64,000 bases of DNA from Bathymodiolus brooksi (taxonomy: Eukaryota > Mollusca > Bivalvia > Mytilida > Modiolidae). Location of the stretch: assembly GCA_963680875.1 (NCBI GenBank), contig OY804585.1, forward strand, positions 49,709,085 to 49,773,084, read 5' to 3'. The notes below the pieces were generated by a model, which was not told the origin of the DNA, ran no database searches, and saw nothing but the letters and a program-made list of their open reading frames with translations. Below are positions 1-13,260 of the stretch, piece by piece. Each line of letters begins with the position of its first letter. Position 1 is the stretch's first letter. Made by a program: the position numbers and the translations under genes.

Positions 1-3000
1 GAAGCAACATGAACCCTCCCACAAACAACCAGAAGCAACATGAGTCCTCCCACAAACAACCAGAAGCAACATGAGTCCTCCCACAAACAACCAGAAGCAA
101 CATGAGCCCTCCCACAAACAACCAGAAGCAACATGAGTCCTCCCACAAACAACCAGAAGCAACATCAGTCCTCCCACAAACAACCAGAAGCAACATGAGC
201 CCTCCCACAAACAACCAGAAGCAACATGAGTCCTCCCACAAACAACCAGAAGCAACATGAGTCCTCCCACAAACAACCAGAAGCAACATCAGTCCTCCCA
301 CAAACAACCAGAAGCAACATCAGTCCTCCCACAAACAACCAGAAGCAACATGAGTCCTCCCACAAACAACCAGAAGCAACATCAGTCCTCCCACAAACAA
401 CCAGAAGCAACATGAGTCCTCCCACAAACAACCAGAAGCAACATGAGCCCTCCCACAAACAACCAGAAGCAACATGAACCCTCCCACAAACAACCAGAAG
501 CAACATGAGTCCTCCCACAAACAACCAGAAGCAACACGAGTCCTCCCACAAACAACCAGAAGCAACATGAGTCCTCCCACAAACAACCAGAAGCAACATG
601 AGTCCTCCCACAAACAACCAGAAGCAACATGAACCCTCCCACAAACAACCAGAAGCAACATGAGTCCTCCCACAAACAACCAGAAGCAACATGAGTCCTC
701 CCATAAACAACCAGAAGCAACATGAGTCCTCCCACAAACAACCAGAAGCAACATGAGTCCTCCCACAAACAACCAGAAGCAACATGAGTCCTCCCACAAA
801 CAACCAGAAGCAACATGAGTCCTCCCACAAACAACCAGAAGCAACATGAGCCCTCCCACAAACAACCAGAAGCAACATGAACCCTCCCACAAACAACCAG
901 AAGCAACATGAGTCCTCCCACAAACAACCAGAAGCAACATGAGTCCTCCCACAAACAACCAGAAGCAACATGAGTCCTCCCACAAACAACCAGAAGCAAC
1001 ATGAGTCCTCCCACAAACAACCAGAAGCAACATGAACCCTCCCACAAACAACCAGAAGCAACATGAGTCCTCCCACAAACAACCAGAAGCAACATGAGTC
1101 CTCCCACAAACAACCAGAAGCAACATGAGTCCTCCCACAAACAACCAGAAGCAACATGAGTCCTCCCACAAACAACCAGAAGCAACATGAACCCTCCCAC
1201 AAACAACCAGAAGCAACATGAACCCTCCCACAAACAACCAGAAGCAACACGATTCCTCCCACAAACAACCAGAAGCAACATGAGCCCTCCCACAAACAAC
1301 CAGTAGCAACATGAACCCTCCCACAAACAACCAGAAGAAACATGAGTCCTCCCACAAACAACCAGAAGCAACATGAACCCTCCCACAAACAACCAGAAGC
1401 AACATGAACACTCCCACAAACAACCAGAAGCAACATGAGTCCTCCCACAAACAACCAGAAGCAACATGAACCCTCCCACAAACAACCAGAAGCAACATGA
1501 ACCCTCCCACAAACAACCAGAAGCAACATGAGTCCTCCCACAAACAACCAGAAGCAACATGAGCCCTCCCACAAACAACCAGAAGCAACATGAGCCCTCC
1601 CACAAACAACCAGAAGCAACATGAACCCTCCCACAAACAACCAGAAGCAACATGAACCCTCCCACAAACAACCAGAAGCAACATGAGTCCTCCCACAAAC
1701 AACCAGAAGCAACATGAGCCCTCCCACAAACAACCAGAAGCAACATGAGCCCTCCCACAAACAACCAGAAGCAACATGAACCCTCCCACAAACAACCAGA
1801 AGCAACATGAGTCCTCCCACAAACAACTAGAAGCAACATGAGTCCTCCCACAAACAACCAGAAGCAACATGAGCCCTCCCACAAACAACCAGAAGCAACA
1901 TGAGCTCTCCCACAAACAACCAGAAGCAACATGAACCCTCCCACAAACAACCAGAAGCAACATGAGCCCTCCCACAAACAACCAGAAGCAACATGAGCCC
2001 TCCCACAAACAACCAGAAGCAACATAAACCCTCCCACAAACAACCAGAAGCAACATGAGCCCTCCCACAAACAACCAGAAGCAACATGAACCCTCCCACA
2101 AACAACCAGAAGCAACATGAGCCTTCCCACAAACAACCAGAAGCAACATGAGCCCTCCCACAAACAACCAGAAGCAACATGAGCCCTCCCACAAACAACC
2201 AGAAGCAACATGAACCCTCCCACAAACAACCAGAAGCAACATGAGCCCTCCCACAAACAACCAGAAGCAACATGAGTCCTCCCACAAACAACCAGAAGCA
2301 ACATGAGCCCTCCCACAAACAACCAGAAGCAACATGAGCCCTCCCACAAACAACCAGAAGCAACATGAGCCTTCCCACAAACAACCAGAAGCAACATGAA
2401 CCCTCCCACAAACAACCAGAAGCAACATGAACCCTCCCACAAACAACCAGAAGCAACATGCGTCCTCCCACAAACAACCAGAAGCAACATGAGCCCTCCC
2501 ACAAACAACCAGAAGCAACATGAGCCCTCCCACAAACAACCAGAAGCAACATGAACCCTCCCACAAACAACCAGAAGCATCATGAACCCTCCCACAAACA
2601 ACCAGAAGCAACATGAGCCCTCCCACAAACAACCAGAAGCAACATGAGCCCTCCCACAAACAACCAGAAGCAACATGAGCCCTCCCACAAACAACCAGAA
2701 GCAACATGAACCCTCCCACAAACAACCAGAAGCAACATGAGTCCTCCCACAAACAACCAGAAGCAACATGAGTCCTCCCACAAACAACCAGAAGCAACAT
2801 GAGCCCTCCCACAAACAACCAGAAGCAACATGAGCCCTCCCACAAACAACCAGAAGCAACATGAACCCTCCCACAAACAACCAGAAGCAACATGAGCCCT
2901 CCCACAAACAACCAGAAGCAACATGAGCCCTCCCACAAACAACCAGAAGCAACATAAACCCTCCCACAAACAACCAGAAGCAACATGAGCCCTCCCACAA

Positions 3001-6000
3001 ACAACCGGAAGCAACATGAACCCTCCCACAAACAACCAGAAGCAACATGAGCCTTCCCACAAACAACCAGAAGCAACATGAGCCCTCCCACAAACAACCA
3101 GAAGCAACATGAGCCCTCCCACAAACAACCAGAAGCAACATGAGCCCTCCCAAAAACAACCAGAAGCAACATGAGCCCTCCCACAAACAACCAGAAGCAA
3201 CATGAGCCCTCCCATAAACAACCAGAAGCAACATGAGCCCTCCCACAAACAACCAGAAGCAACATGAGCCTTCCCACAAACAACCAGAAGCAACATGAGC
3301 CCTCCCACAAACAACCAGAAGCAACATGAGCCCTCCCACAAACAACCAGAAGCAACATGAACCCTCCCACAAACAACCAGAAGCAACATGAGCCCTCCCA
3401 CAAACAACCAGAAGCAACATGAGCCCTCCCACAAACAACCAGAAGCAACATGAGCCCTCCCACAAACAACCAGAAGCAACATGAGCCCTCCCACAAACAA
3501 CCAGAAGCAACATGAGCCTTCCCACAAACAACCAAAAGCAACATGAGCCCTCCCACAAACAACCAGAAGCAACATGAGCCCTCCCACAAACAACCAGAAG
3601 CAACATGAACCCTCCCACAAACAACCAGAAGCAACATGAGCCCTCCCACAAACAACCAGAAGCAACATGAGCCCTCCCACAAACAACCAGAAGCAATATG
3701 AGCCCTCCCACAAACAACCAGAAGCAACATGAATCCTCCCACAAACAACCAGAAGCAACATGAGTCCTCCCACAAACAACCAGAAGCAACATGAGCCCTC
3801 CCACAAACAACCAGAAGCAACATGAGCCCTCCCACAAACAACCAGAACAAACATGAGCCCTCCCACAAACAACCAGAAGCAACATGAGTCCTCCCACAAA
3901 CAACCAGAAGCAACATGAGCCCTCCCACAAACAACCAGAAGCAACATGAGCCCTCCCACAAACAATCAGAAGCAACATGAGCCCTCCCACAAACAACCAG
4001 AAGCAACATGAGTCCTCCCACAAACAACCAGAAGCAACATGAGCCCTCCCACAAACAACCAGAAGCAACATGAGCCCTCCCACAAACAACCAGAAGCAAC
4101 ATGAGCCCTCCCACAACAACCAGAAGCAACATGAGACCTCCCACAAACAACCAGAAGCAACATGAACCCTCCCACAAACACCCAGAAGCAACATGAGCCT
4201 TCCCACAAACAACCAGAAGCAACATGAGCCCTCCCACAAACAACCAGAAGCAACATGAGCCCTCCCACAAACAACCAGAAGCAACATGAACCCTCCCACA
4301 AACAAACAGAAGCAACATGAGCCCTCCCACAAATAACCAGAAGCAACATGAGCCCTCCCACAAACAACCAGAAGCAACATGAGCCCTCCCACAAACAACC
4401 AGAAGCAACATGAACCCTTCCACAAACAACCAGAAGCAACATGAGTCCTCCCACAAACAACCAGAAGCAACATGAACCCTTCCACAAACAACCAGAAGCA
4501 ACATGAACCCTCCCACAAACAACCAGAAGCAACATGAGCCTTCCCACAAACAACCAGAAGCAACATGAGCCCTCCCACAAACAACCAGAAGCAACATGAG
4601 CCCTCCCACAAACAACCAGAAGCAACATGAACCCTCCCACAAACAACCAGAAGCAACATGAGCCCTCCCACAAACAACCAGAAGCAACATGAGTCCTCCC
4701 ACAAACAACCAGAAGCAACATGAGCCCTCCCACAAACAACCAGAAGCAACATGAGCCCTCCCACAAACAACCAGAAGCAACATGAGCCTTCCCACAAACA
4801 ACCAGAAGCAACATGAACCCTCCCACAAACAACCAGAAGCAACATGAACCCTCCCACAAACAACCAGAAGCAACATGCGTCCTCCCACAAACAACCAGAA
4901 GCAACATGAGCCCTCCCACAAACAACCAGAAGCAACATGAGCCCTCCCACAAACAACCAGAAGCAACATGAACCCTCCCACAAACAACCAGAAGCATCAT
5001 GAACCCTCCCACAAACAACCAGAAGCAACATGAGCCCTCCCACAAACAACCAGAAGCAACATGAGCCCTCCCACAAACAACCAGAAGCAACATGAGCCCT
5101 CCCACAAACAACCAGAAGCAACATGAACCCTCCCACAAACAACCAGAAGCAACATGAGTCCTCCCACAAACAACCAGAAGCAACATGAGTCCTCCCACAA
5201 ACAACCAGAAGCAACATGAGCCCTCCCACAAACAACCAGAAGCAACATGAGCCCTCCCACAAACAACCAGAAGCAACATGAACCCTCCCACAAACAACCA
5301 GAAGCAACATGAGCCCTCCCACAAACAACCAGAAGCAACATGAGCTCTCCCACAAACAACCAGAAGCAACATAAACCCTCCCACAAACAACCAGAAGCAA
5401 CATGAGCCCTCCCACAAACAACCGGAAGCAACATGAACCCTCCCACAAACAACCAGAAGCAACATGAGCCTTCCCACAAACAACCAGAAGCAACATGAGC
5501 CCTCCCACAAACAACCAGAAGCAACATGAGCCCTCCCACAAACAACCAGAAGCAACATGAGCCCTCCCACAAACAACCAGAAGCAACATGAGCCCTCCCA
5601 CAAACAACCAGAAGCAACATGATCCCTCCCATAAACAACCAGAAGCAACATGAGCCCTCCCACAAACAACCAGAAGCAACATGAGCCTTCCCACAAACAA
5701 CCAGAAGCAACATGAGCCCTCCCACAAACAACCAGAAGCAACATGAGCCCTCCCACAAACAACCAGAAGCAACATGAACCCTCCCACAAACAACCAGAAG
5801 CAACATGAGCCCACCCACAAACAACCAGAAGCAACATGAGCCCTCCCACAAACAACCAGAAGCAACATGAGCCCTCCCACAAACAACCAGAAGCAACATG
5901 AGCCTTCCCACAAACAACCAGAAGCAACATGAGCCCTCCCACAAACAACCAGAAGCAACATGAGCCCTCCCACAAACAACCAGAAGCAACATGAACCCTC

Positions 6001-9000
6001 CCACAAACAACCAGAAGCAACATGAGCCCTCCCACAAACAACCAGAAGCAACATGAGCCCTCCCACAAACAACCAGAAGCAATATGAGCCCTCCCACAAA
6101 CAACCAGAAGCAACATGAATCCTCCCACAAACAACCAGAAGCAACATGAGTACTCCCACAAACAACCAGAAGCAACATGAGCCCTCCCACAAACAACCAG
6201 AAGCAACATGAGCCCTCCCACAAACAACCAGAACAAACATGAGCCCTCCCACAAACAACCAGAAGCAACATGAGTCCTCCCACAAACAACCAGAAGCAAC
6301 ATGAGCCCTCCCACAAACAACCAGAAGCAACATGAGCCCTCCCACAAACAATCAGAAGCAACATGAGCCCTCCCACAAACAACCAGAAGCAACATGAGTC
6401 CTCCCACAAACAACCAGAAGCAACATGAGCCCTCCCACAAACAACCAGAAGCAACATGAGCCCTCCCACAAACAACCAGAAGCAACATGAGCCCTCCCAC
6501 AACAACCAGAAGCAACATGAGACCTCCCACAAACAACCAGAAGCAACATGAACCCTCCCACAAACACCCAGAAGCAACATGAGCCTTCCCACAAACAACC
6601 AGAAGCAACATGAGCCCTCCCACAAACAACCAGAAGCAACATGAGCCCTCCCACAAACAACCAGAAGCAACATGAACCCTCCCACAAACAAACAGAAGCA
6701 ACATGAGCCCTCCCACAAATAACCAGAAGCAACATGAGCCCTCCCACAAACAACCAGAAGCAACATGAGCCCTCCCACAAACAACCAGAAGCAACATGAG
6801 TCCTCCCACAAACAACCAGAAGCAACATGAGCCCTCCCACAAACAACCAGAAGCAACATGAACCCTCCCACAAACAACCAGAAGCAACATGAGCCCTCCC
6901 ACAAACAACCAGAAGCACCATGAGCCCTCCCACAAACAACCAGAAGCAACATGAGCCCTCCCACAAACAACCAGAAGCACCATGAGCCCTCCCACAAACA
7001 ACCAGAAGCAACATGAGCCCTCCCACAAACAACCAGAAGCAACATGAACCCTCCCACAAACAACCAGAAGCAACATGAGCCTTCCCACAAACAACCAGAA
7101 GCAACATGAGCCCTCCCACAAACAACCAGAAGCAACATGAACCCTCCCACAAACAACCAGAAGCAACATGAGCCCTCCCACAAACAACCAGAAGCAACAT
7201 GAACCCTCCCACAAACAACCAAAAGCAACATGAGCCCTCCCACAAACAACCAGAAGCAACATGAACCCTCCCACAAACAACCAGAAGCAACATGAGCCCT
7301 CCCACAAACAACCAAAAGCAACATGAACCCTCCCACAAACAACCAGAAGCAACATGAGCCCTCCCACAAACAACCAGAAGCAACATGAGCCCTCCCACAA
7401 ACAACCAGAAGCAACATGAGCCCTCCCACAAACAACCAGAAGCAACATGAACCCTCCCACAAACAACCAGAAGCAACATGAGTCCTCCCACAAACAACCA
7501 GAAGCAACATGAGCCCTCCCACAAACAACCAGAAGCAACATGAACCCTCCCACAAACAACCAGAAGCAACATGAGCCCTCCCACAAACAACCAGAAGCAA
7601 CATGAACCCTCCCACAAACAAACAGAAGCAACATGAGCCCTCCCACAAACAACCAGAAGCAACATGAGCCCTCCCACAAACAACCAGAAGCAACATGAGC
7701 CCTCCCACAAACAACCAGAAGCAACATGAACCCTCCCACAAACAACCAGGAGCAACATGAGTCATCCCACAAACAACCAGAAGCAACATGAGCCCTCCCA
7801 CAAACAACCAGAAGCAACATGAACCCTTCCCACAAACAACCAGAAGCAACATGAACCCTCCCACAAACAACCAGAAGCAACATGAGCCCTCCCACAAACA
7901 ACCAGAAGCAACATGAGCCCTCCCACAAACAACCAGAAGCAACATGAGCCTTCCCACAAACAACCAGAAGCAACATGAACCCTCCCACAAACAACCAGAA
8001 GCAACATGAGCCTTCCCACAAACAACCAGAAGCAACATGAGCCCTCCCACAAACAACCAGAAGCAACATGAACCCTCCTACAAACAACCAGAAGCAACAT
8101 GAGTCCTCCCACAAACAACCAGAAGCAACATGAACCCTCCCACAAACAACCAGAAGCAACATGAGCCCTCCCACAAACAACCAGAAGCAACATGAACCCT
8201 CCCACAAACAACCAGAAGCAACATGAGCCCTCCCACAAACAACCAGAAGCAACATGAGCCCTCCCACAAACAACCAGAAGCAACATGAACCCTCCCACAA
8301 ACAACCAGAAGCAACATGAGTTCTTCCACAAACAACCAGAAGCAACATGAGCCCTCCCGCAAACAATCAGAAGCAACATGAGCCCTCCCACAAACAACCA
8401 GAAGCAACATGAGTCCTCCCACAAACAACCAGAAGCAACATGAGCCCTCCCACAAACAACCAGAAGCAACATGAGCCCTCCCATAAACAACCAGAAGCAA
8501 CATGAGCCCTCCCACAAACAACCAGAAGCAACATGAGCCCTCCCACAAACAACCAGAAGCAACATGAACCCTCCCACAAACAACCAGAAGCAACATGAGC
8601 CTTCCCACAAACAACCAGAAGCAACATGAGCCCTCCCACAAACAACCAGAAGCAACATGAGCCCTCCCACAAACAATCAGAAGCAACATGAGCCCTCCCA
8701 CAAACAACCAGAAGCAACATGAGCCCTCCCACAAACAACCAGAAGCAACATGAGCCCTCCCACAAACAACCAGAAGCAACATGAACCCTCCCACAAACAA
8801 CCAGAAGCAACATGAGCCTTCCCACAAACAACCAGAAGCAACATGAGCCCTCCCACAAACAACCAGAAGCAACATGAACCCTCCCACAAACAACCAGAAG
8901 CAACATGAGCCCTCCCACAAACAACCAGAAGCAACATGAACCCTCCCATAAACAACCAGAAGCAACATGAGCCCTCCCACAAACAACCAGAAGCAACATG

Positions 9001-10607
9001 AACCCTCCCACAAACAACCAGAAGCAACATGAACCCTCCCACAAACAACCAGAAGCAACATGAACCCTCCCACAAACAACCAGAAGCAACATGAGCCCTC
9101 CCACAAACAACCAGAAGCACCATGAGCCCTCCCACAAACAACCAGAAGCAACATGAGCCCTCCCACAAACAACCAGAAGCAACATGAGCCCTCCCACAAA
9201 CAACCAGAAGCAACATGAGCCCTCCCACAAACAACCAGAAGCAACATGAACCCTCCCACAAACAACCAGAAGCAACATGAGCCTTCCCACAAACAACCAG
9301 AAGCAACATGAGCCCTCCCACAAACAACCAGAAGCAACATGAACCCTCCCACAAACAACCAGAAGCAACATGAGCCCTCCCACAAACAACCAGAAGCAAC
9401 ATGAGCCCTCCCACAAACAACCAAAAGCAACATGAGCCCTCCCACAAACAACCAGAAGCAACATGAACCCTCCCACAAACAACCAGAAGCAACATGAGCC
9501 CTCCCACAAACAACCAGAAGCAACATGAACCCTCCCACAAACAACCAGAAGCAACATGAGCCCTCCCACAAACAACCAGAAGCAACATGAGCCCTCCCAC
9601 AAACAACCAGAAGAAACATGAGCCCTCCCACAAACAACCAGAAGCAACATGAACCCTCCCACAAACAACCAGAAGCAACATGAGTCCTCCCACAAACAAC
9701 CAGAAGCAACATGAGCCCTCCCACAAACAACCAGAAGCAACATGAACCCTCCCACAAACAACCAGAAGCAACATGAGCCCTCCCACAAACAACCAGAAGC
9801 AACATGAACCCTCCCACAAACAACCAGAAGCAACATGAGCCCTCCCACAAACAACCAGAAGCAACATGAGCCCTCCCACAAACAACCAGAAGCAACATGA
9901 ACCCTCCCACAAACAACCAGAAGCAACATGAGTCCTCCCACAAACAACCAGAAGCAACATGAGCCCTCCCACAAACAACCAGAAGCAACATGAACCCTCC
10001 CACAAACAACCAGAAGCAACATGAGCCCTCCCACAAACAACCAGAAGCAACATTAGCCCTCCCACAAACAACCAGAAGCAACATGAGCCCTCCCACAAAC
10101 AATCAGAAGCAACATGAGCCCTCCCACAAACAACCAGAAGCAACATGAGTCCTCCCACAAACAACCAGAAGCAACATGAGCCCTCCCACAAACAACCAGA
10201 AGCAACATGAGCCCTCCCACAAACAACCAGAAGCAACATGAACCCTCCCACAAACAACCAGAAGCAACATGAACCCTCCCACAAACAACCAGAAGCAACA
10301 TGAGCCCTCCCACAAACAACCAGAAGCAACATGAGCCCTCCCACAAACAACCAGAAGCAACATGAGCCCTCCCACAAACAACCAGAAGCAACATGAACCC
10401 TTCCACAAACAACCAGAAGCAACATGAGTCCTCCCACAAACAACCAGAAGCAACATGAGTCCTCCCACAAACAACCAGAAGCAACATGAGCCCTCCCACA
10501 AACAACCAGAAGCAACATGAGCCCTCCCACAAACAACCAGAAGCAACATGAGCCCTCCCACAAACAATCAGAAGCAACATGAGCCCTCCCACAAACAACC
10601 AGAAGCA
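1..10607. repeat. 31-bp megasatellite, about 342 copies
   Basis: The stretch is an uninterrupted head-to-tail array of a 31-bp unit containing ctcccacaaacaaccagaag followed by caacatgag or caacatgaa. It runs from the window edge, so its true length is larger. Units differ mainly at a few positions: gagtcc, gagccc, gaaccc, gagcct. Single-base indels are rare (for example near 4114, 6500 and 7826). Because 31 is not a multiple of 3, each minus-strand frame cycles through the same 31 codons, and all three frames stay open for hundreds to 1989 codons. I treat these Cys/Trp/Leu-rich frames as shadows of the repeat. Rare variants recur at fixed offsets (2417, 2386 and 930 bp), showing higher-order duplication. 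The right end is sharp at 10607. Confidence 0.98.
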
Positions 10608-10775
10608 ATGACGAGCCAAACATCGTTTCTATGCGGAAATAGTAAAGGATATCACAACACGGACCTCGGAACGTAAAGACACATATAATAGAACAACACA
10701 AAAAACGAGCAATACAGACCCCACCAAAACACTCGAGGGCGAACTCAGGTGCTCGCGAAGAGTAAGCTTATGATT
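10608..10775 (-). mobile_element. Penelope-like element 3' tail fragment next to the satellite
   Basis: Read on the minus strand, this segment has the order gcgagcacctgagttc, ttttggtggggt, attgctc, ttttgtgttgttcta. The same order is seen in the 3' region of the Penelope-like copy at 51290-51540 and in the tail at 37620-38010. In minus-strand sense the 31-bp satellite begins immediately 3' of this tail. An open frame of 92 codons here is not supported as a gene. Homology is by eye and moderately diverged. Confidence 0.6.
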
Positions 10776-10782
10776 CAATATT

Positions 10783-10840
10783 ATTATTTTAGGGTTAGGG
10801 TTATGGTTTTCTAAAACGCCACTTTCAACAATATTACAGC
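10783..10840 (-). mobile_element. SINE, 3' part (interrupted copy)
   Basis: The minus strand reads as the 3' end of the SINE seen intact at 28787, 40148, 55338 and 60978: gctgtaatattgttgaaagt, then ggcgtt, then an ataaccctaaccct tail. The copy continues at 11908 after a transposon insertion. The ttagggttaggg on the plus strand is this SINE tail and not a telomere. Confidence 0.8.
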
Positions 10841-10842
10841 TA

Positions 10843-11907
10843 CAGAGACGTGCAAAAAGTATTCGGTCACTGTAATTTTTTACTATATATTTCATATAAA
10901 ACCACATTTTTTCAAAACATTATTTCAAAGTCAATTCTTATTCGCTTTGATGATTTTTTTACCAACAAAAGAGAGAATGTATGTAGTTTTCTGTGATTAT
11001 TTTAAAATATTTTTTTGAAGCACAGATTTTATATATTCACGATTTAAACACAAACTTAAATTATTTGTCTTCAAAAGTACTATAGTTGTATTACATTTTT
11101 TACGTTCAATATTTTGTTTTGTGTTTAAAGTAATATGAAAGGCAAATATCGTGGAATTTTTGGATTAAATATTTTCACTTAATATATTACATAATTTTAA
11201 CTAAAATCAACTGCATAACATTAAAAATCCGCTCAAAAAGCAGATTTTAAGAGCAAATCGCAAAATATTTGACAGCAGATAATTATGTTGTCCCGTACAG
11301 TAATGCAAAGTATATGCGCGTGACCCAAGATTTGAACTCTTTCAGGGAGATTATCGCTCATGCGCAATGTTCAGTTGATGAGAAAAAATTAAAAATATAT
11401 TCCGTGTGTACCACATAAGAATAATTGCAAAACAAAATTGGTTCACACGACATGAAACAGACAGATTCCTCAATTTCTTCACGAGGTCATGATCGGCAAT
11501 CATCGGAACAAAACAACCGAAAGTTAATCAGTCTCCACAACTATGGCGAGGACGGTAAACATGCACACGGATTTGCAGATTTCTAGTTGTTGGGAACATA
11601 TTTCGACTTGAAACATGCATGGATAGCTTAGTAAAGGTACCGCCGTATTCCAATTGAATTTCAGGAGGAAATGTTCTTCACCCAAAACTGGTGTAATATT
11701 ACTTTAACTTGTGAACTCTTAAAATTTTTATATCATAAAATTATGCTGAAAATACAGTATAAAACTACATTGAATTCTACCTTTGTTGATACAAATTTCA
11801 TCAAAATCGAACAAGAATTCGCTTTGGAATAATGTTTTGAAATAATGTGGTTTTATATGAAATACATAGTAAAAAATTAGTGACCGAATACTTTCGGCAC
11901 GTCTCTG
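10843..11907. mobile_element. Tc1/mariner-like non-autonomous DNA transposon with TA target duplication
   Basis: The ends are long terminal inverted repeats: cagagacgtgcaaaaagtat at the left and its near-complement ending gcacgtctctg at the right. Homology extends about 90 bp inward through ttcggtcact, ttttttacta and ccacattttttcaaaacatt. TA flanks both ends (10841-10842 and 11908-11909). The two flanks rejoin into one SINE, which confirms the insertion boundaries. The 1065-bp interior is AT-rich and carries no transposase frame that I can read, so the copy is probably internally decayed or non-autonomous. TA duplication and a CAG-type end fit Tc1/mariner, but the superfamily call is inference. 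Confidence 0.85.
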
Positions 11908-12006
11908 TATATCGTGGCGGTCAGTTTTAATGGTGGAGGAAATTGGAATACCCGGAAAAAATCACCGACCTGCCACAAGTCGAGTACACCTCACCTGAGC
12001 GTTGAA
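11908..12006 (-). mobile_element. SINE, central part (interrupted copy)
   Basis: The minus strand reads gcaggtcggtgatttt, ccgggtattcc, cctccaccattaaaactgac, cgccacgatata, matching the body of the SINE family. It joins the segment at 10783-10840 once the TA-flanked transposon between them is removed. The 5' tRNA-like head is not clear. Confidence 0.8.
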
Positions 12007-12547
12007 GGGTGCTGTCCATTTGTGTGTGTGTAGGAGGTTCGGTAAATGTGTTGGAATAGTTATTTTTTTACAGATACTACTTTTTGTGCTGTATTACCTA
12101 CCCCTTTTATCCTTGTATACATTGATTGTAAAAAAATACGTTGATGGTTTCTGTCTTAGTTTGTAGTTATATATTGATAAAATTTCATTCCTGTACAAAA
12201 ATCACTATCATCCAGTAAAAATCATTAAAAGGGAGTAGTATGCGTATCATGTCAATTTACATATTCTGTCTGCGCCGAATATTTGCTACCAACAGATTTG
12301 ATAAAATCAGGACACGATATGTCTTCTGTGATGCGCTTCCCATGAACCATACTGTTCTGTCACGAAGTCAAATACATTATAATCTTACAGAACATGAACA
12401 AAATCTTAATACGACATTCACTAATGGTAGTATAATAGGGGACAGGGCTTCATCAAGGTTCTATTTAAATGTGTATATATTTTCTTACCGGTGAAAGGGA
12501 GGTAATACACTAATATTCATTCGTGGTTCATTGAATTATAAAGTTGG
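12007..12547. other. no gene seen
   Basis: AT-rich unique sequence. A plus-strand frame of 84 codons at 12240-12494 shows no recognisable domain and no supporting context. Confidence 0.5.
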
Positions 12548-12662
12548 TGACAGGTCGGTGGTTTTCTCCGGGTACTCTGGTTTCCTCCACCAATAAAACT
12601 GCCCGCTACGATATAATTGAAATAGTATCGAAAGTGGCGTTAAAGACTATATCCCTAACCCT
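12548..12662 (+). mobile_element. SINE, 5'-truncated copy
   Basis: The sequence gacaggtcggtggttttctc, cgggtactct, cctccaccaataaaactg and agtggcgttaaagac is the same body and 3' tail as the full copies elsewhere, ending in tatccctaaccc. The tRNA-like head is missing. Confidence 0.8.
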
Positions 12663-13260
12663 TATTGTGTATAGCAAACATTATCTCAGGCATGCCCACT
12701 GAGAGGGGGGGTCGGCCTGGGCGGCGCCCCGGGGCCCATGAGTTTAGGGGGCCCACAAGCCAAACGAGGGAAAAAACGAGGGTGTACCTTGAGCAAGGCA
12801 AACAAAATAGTGTAGTGGATATAAAATTCTTCATACAGAAGTAGCCCCAGGTTTCAGGAAGGAGGCCACTAATGACTTTCATAGGGCCCTTGATGATGTA
12901 TAACAACGTTTCTGTTACGGTGTATGGGGCACTGGATCATGTACATATATTTAGTGATTTTCGACTTGTAAATGTATATTAAATGACTCAAATGAAGGCC
13001 AAGCCCTAAGAACAATCACTGACACTGGCAGATCGAGGGTTGCAGGTGGAGGAGCCCACTAATTTATATAAGGGCTCTGAAATATGTAGGCCTAAGTGAT
13101 TAGCTATAGACAAATACATAGGAAATGGGGAATCAAGCTAAGTCCCTAAGAATTACCTCTGAGAGTAGCAGATCGAGAATTGCAGGGGGGGGGGGGGGGG
13201 GGAGGGGGGAGAGGGGAGGGGGGCTCATTAATGGTGAGTAGACAGGATCAGACTTTTGTT
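12663..13260. repeat. degenerate repeat units with an 18-base poly-G tract
   Basis: Three related blocks occur near 12845-12900, 12995-13085 and 13125-13260. The clearest shared order is aagccctaagaa or aagtccctaagaa, then gcagatcgag, ttgcag, and a G-rich stretch followed by cccactaat, ccactaatg or ctcattaat. An 18-base G run starts near 13185 and continues into an almost pure G/A strand to 13223. The GC-rich patch at 12705-12760 resembles ggggcccaa at about 13980. No coding support. Confidence 0.55.

Noticed and set aside
1..10607. CRISPR array
   Set aside because: The repeats are contiguous with no spacers and the context is eukaryotic.
165..10701. Very long Cys/Trp/Leu-rich proteins on the minus strand (up to 1989 codons)
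   Set aside because: All three frames are open with the same 31-residue cycle, which follows from a 31-bp unit lacking stops on that strand. No start context, introns or non-repeat domain.
10788..10806. Telomere-like TTAGGG repeats
   Set aside because: Only two or three units, and they are the reverse complement of the SINE's ccctaaccct tail.
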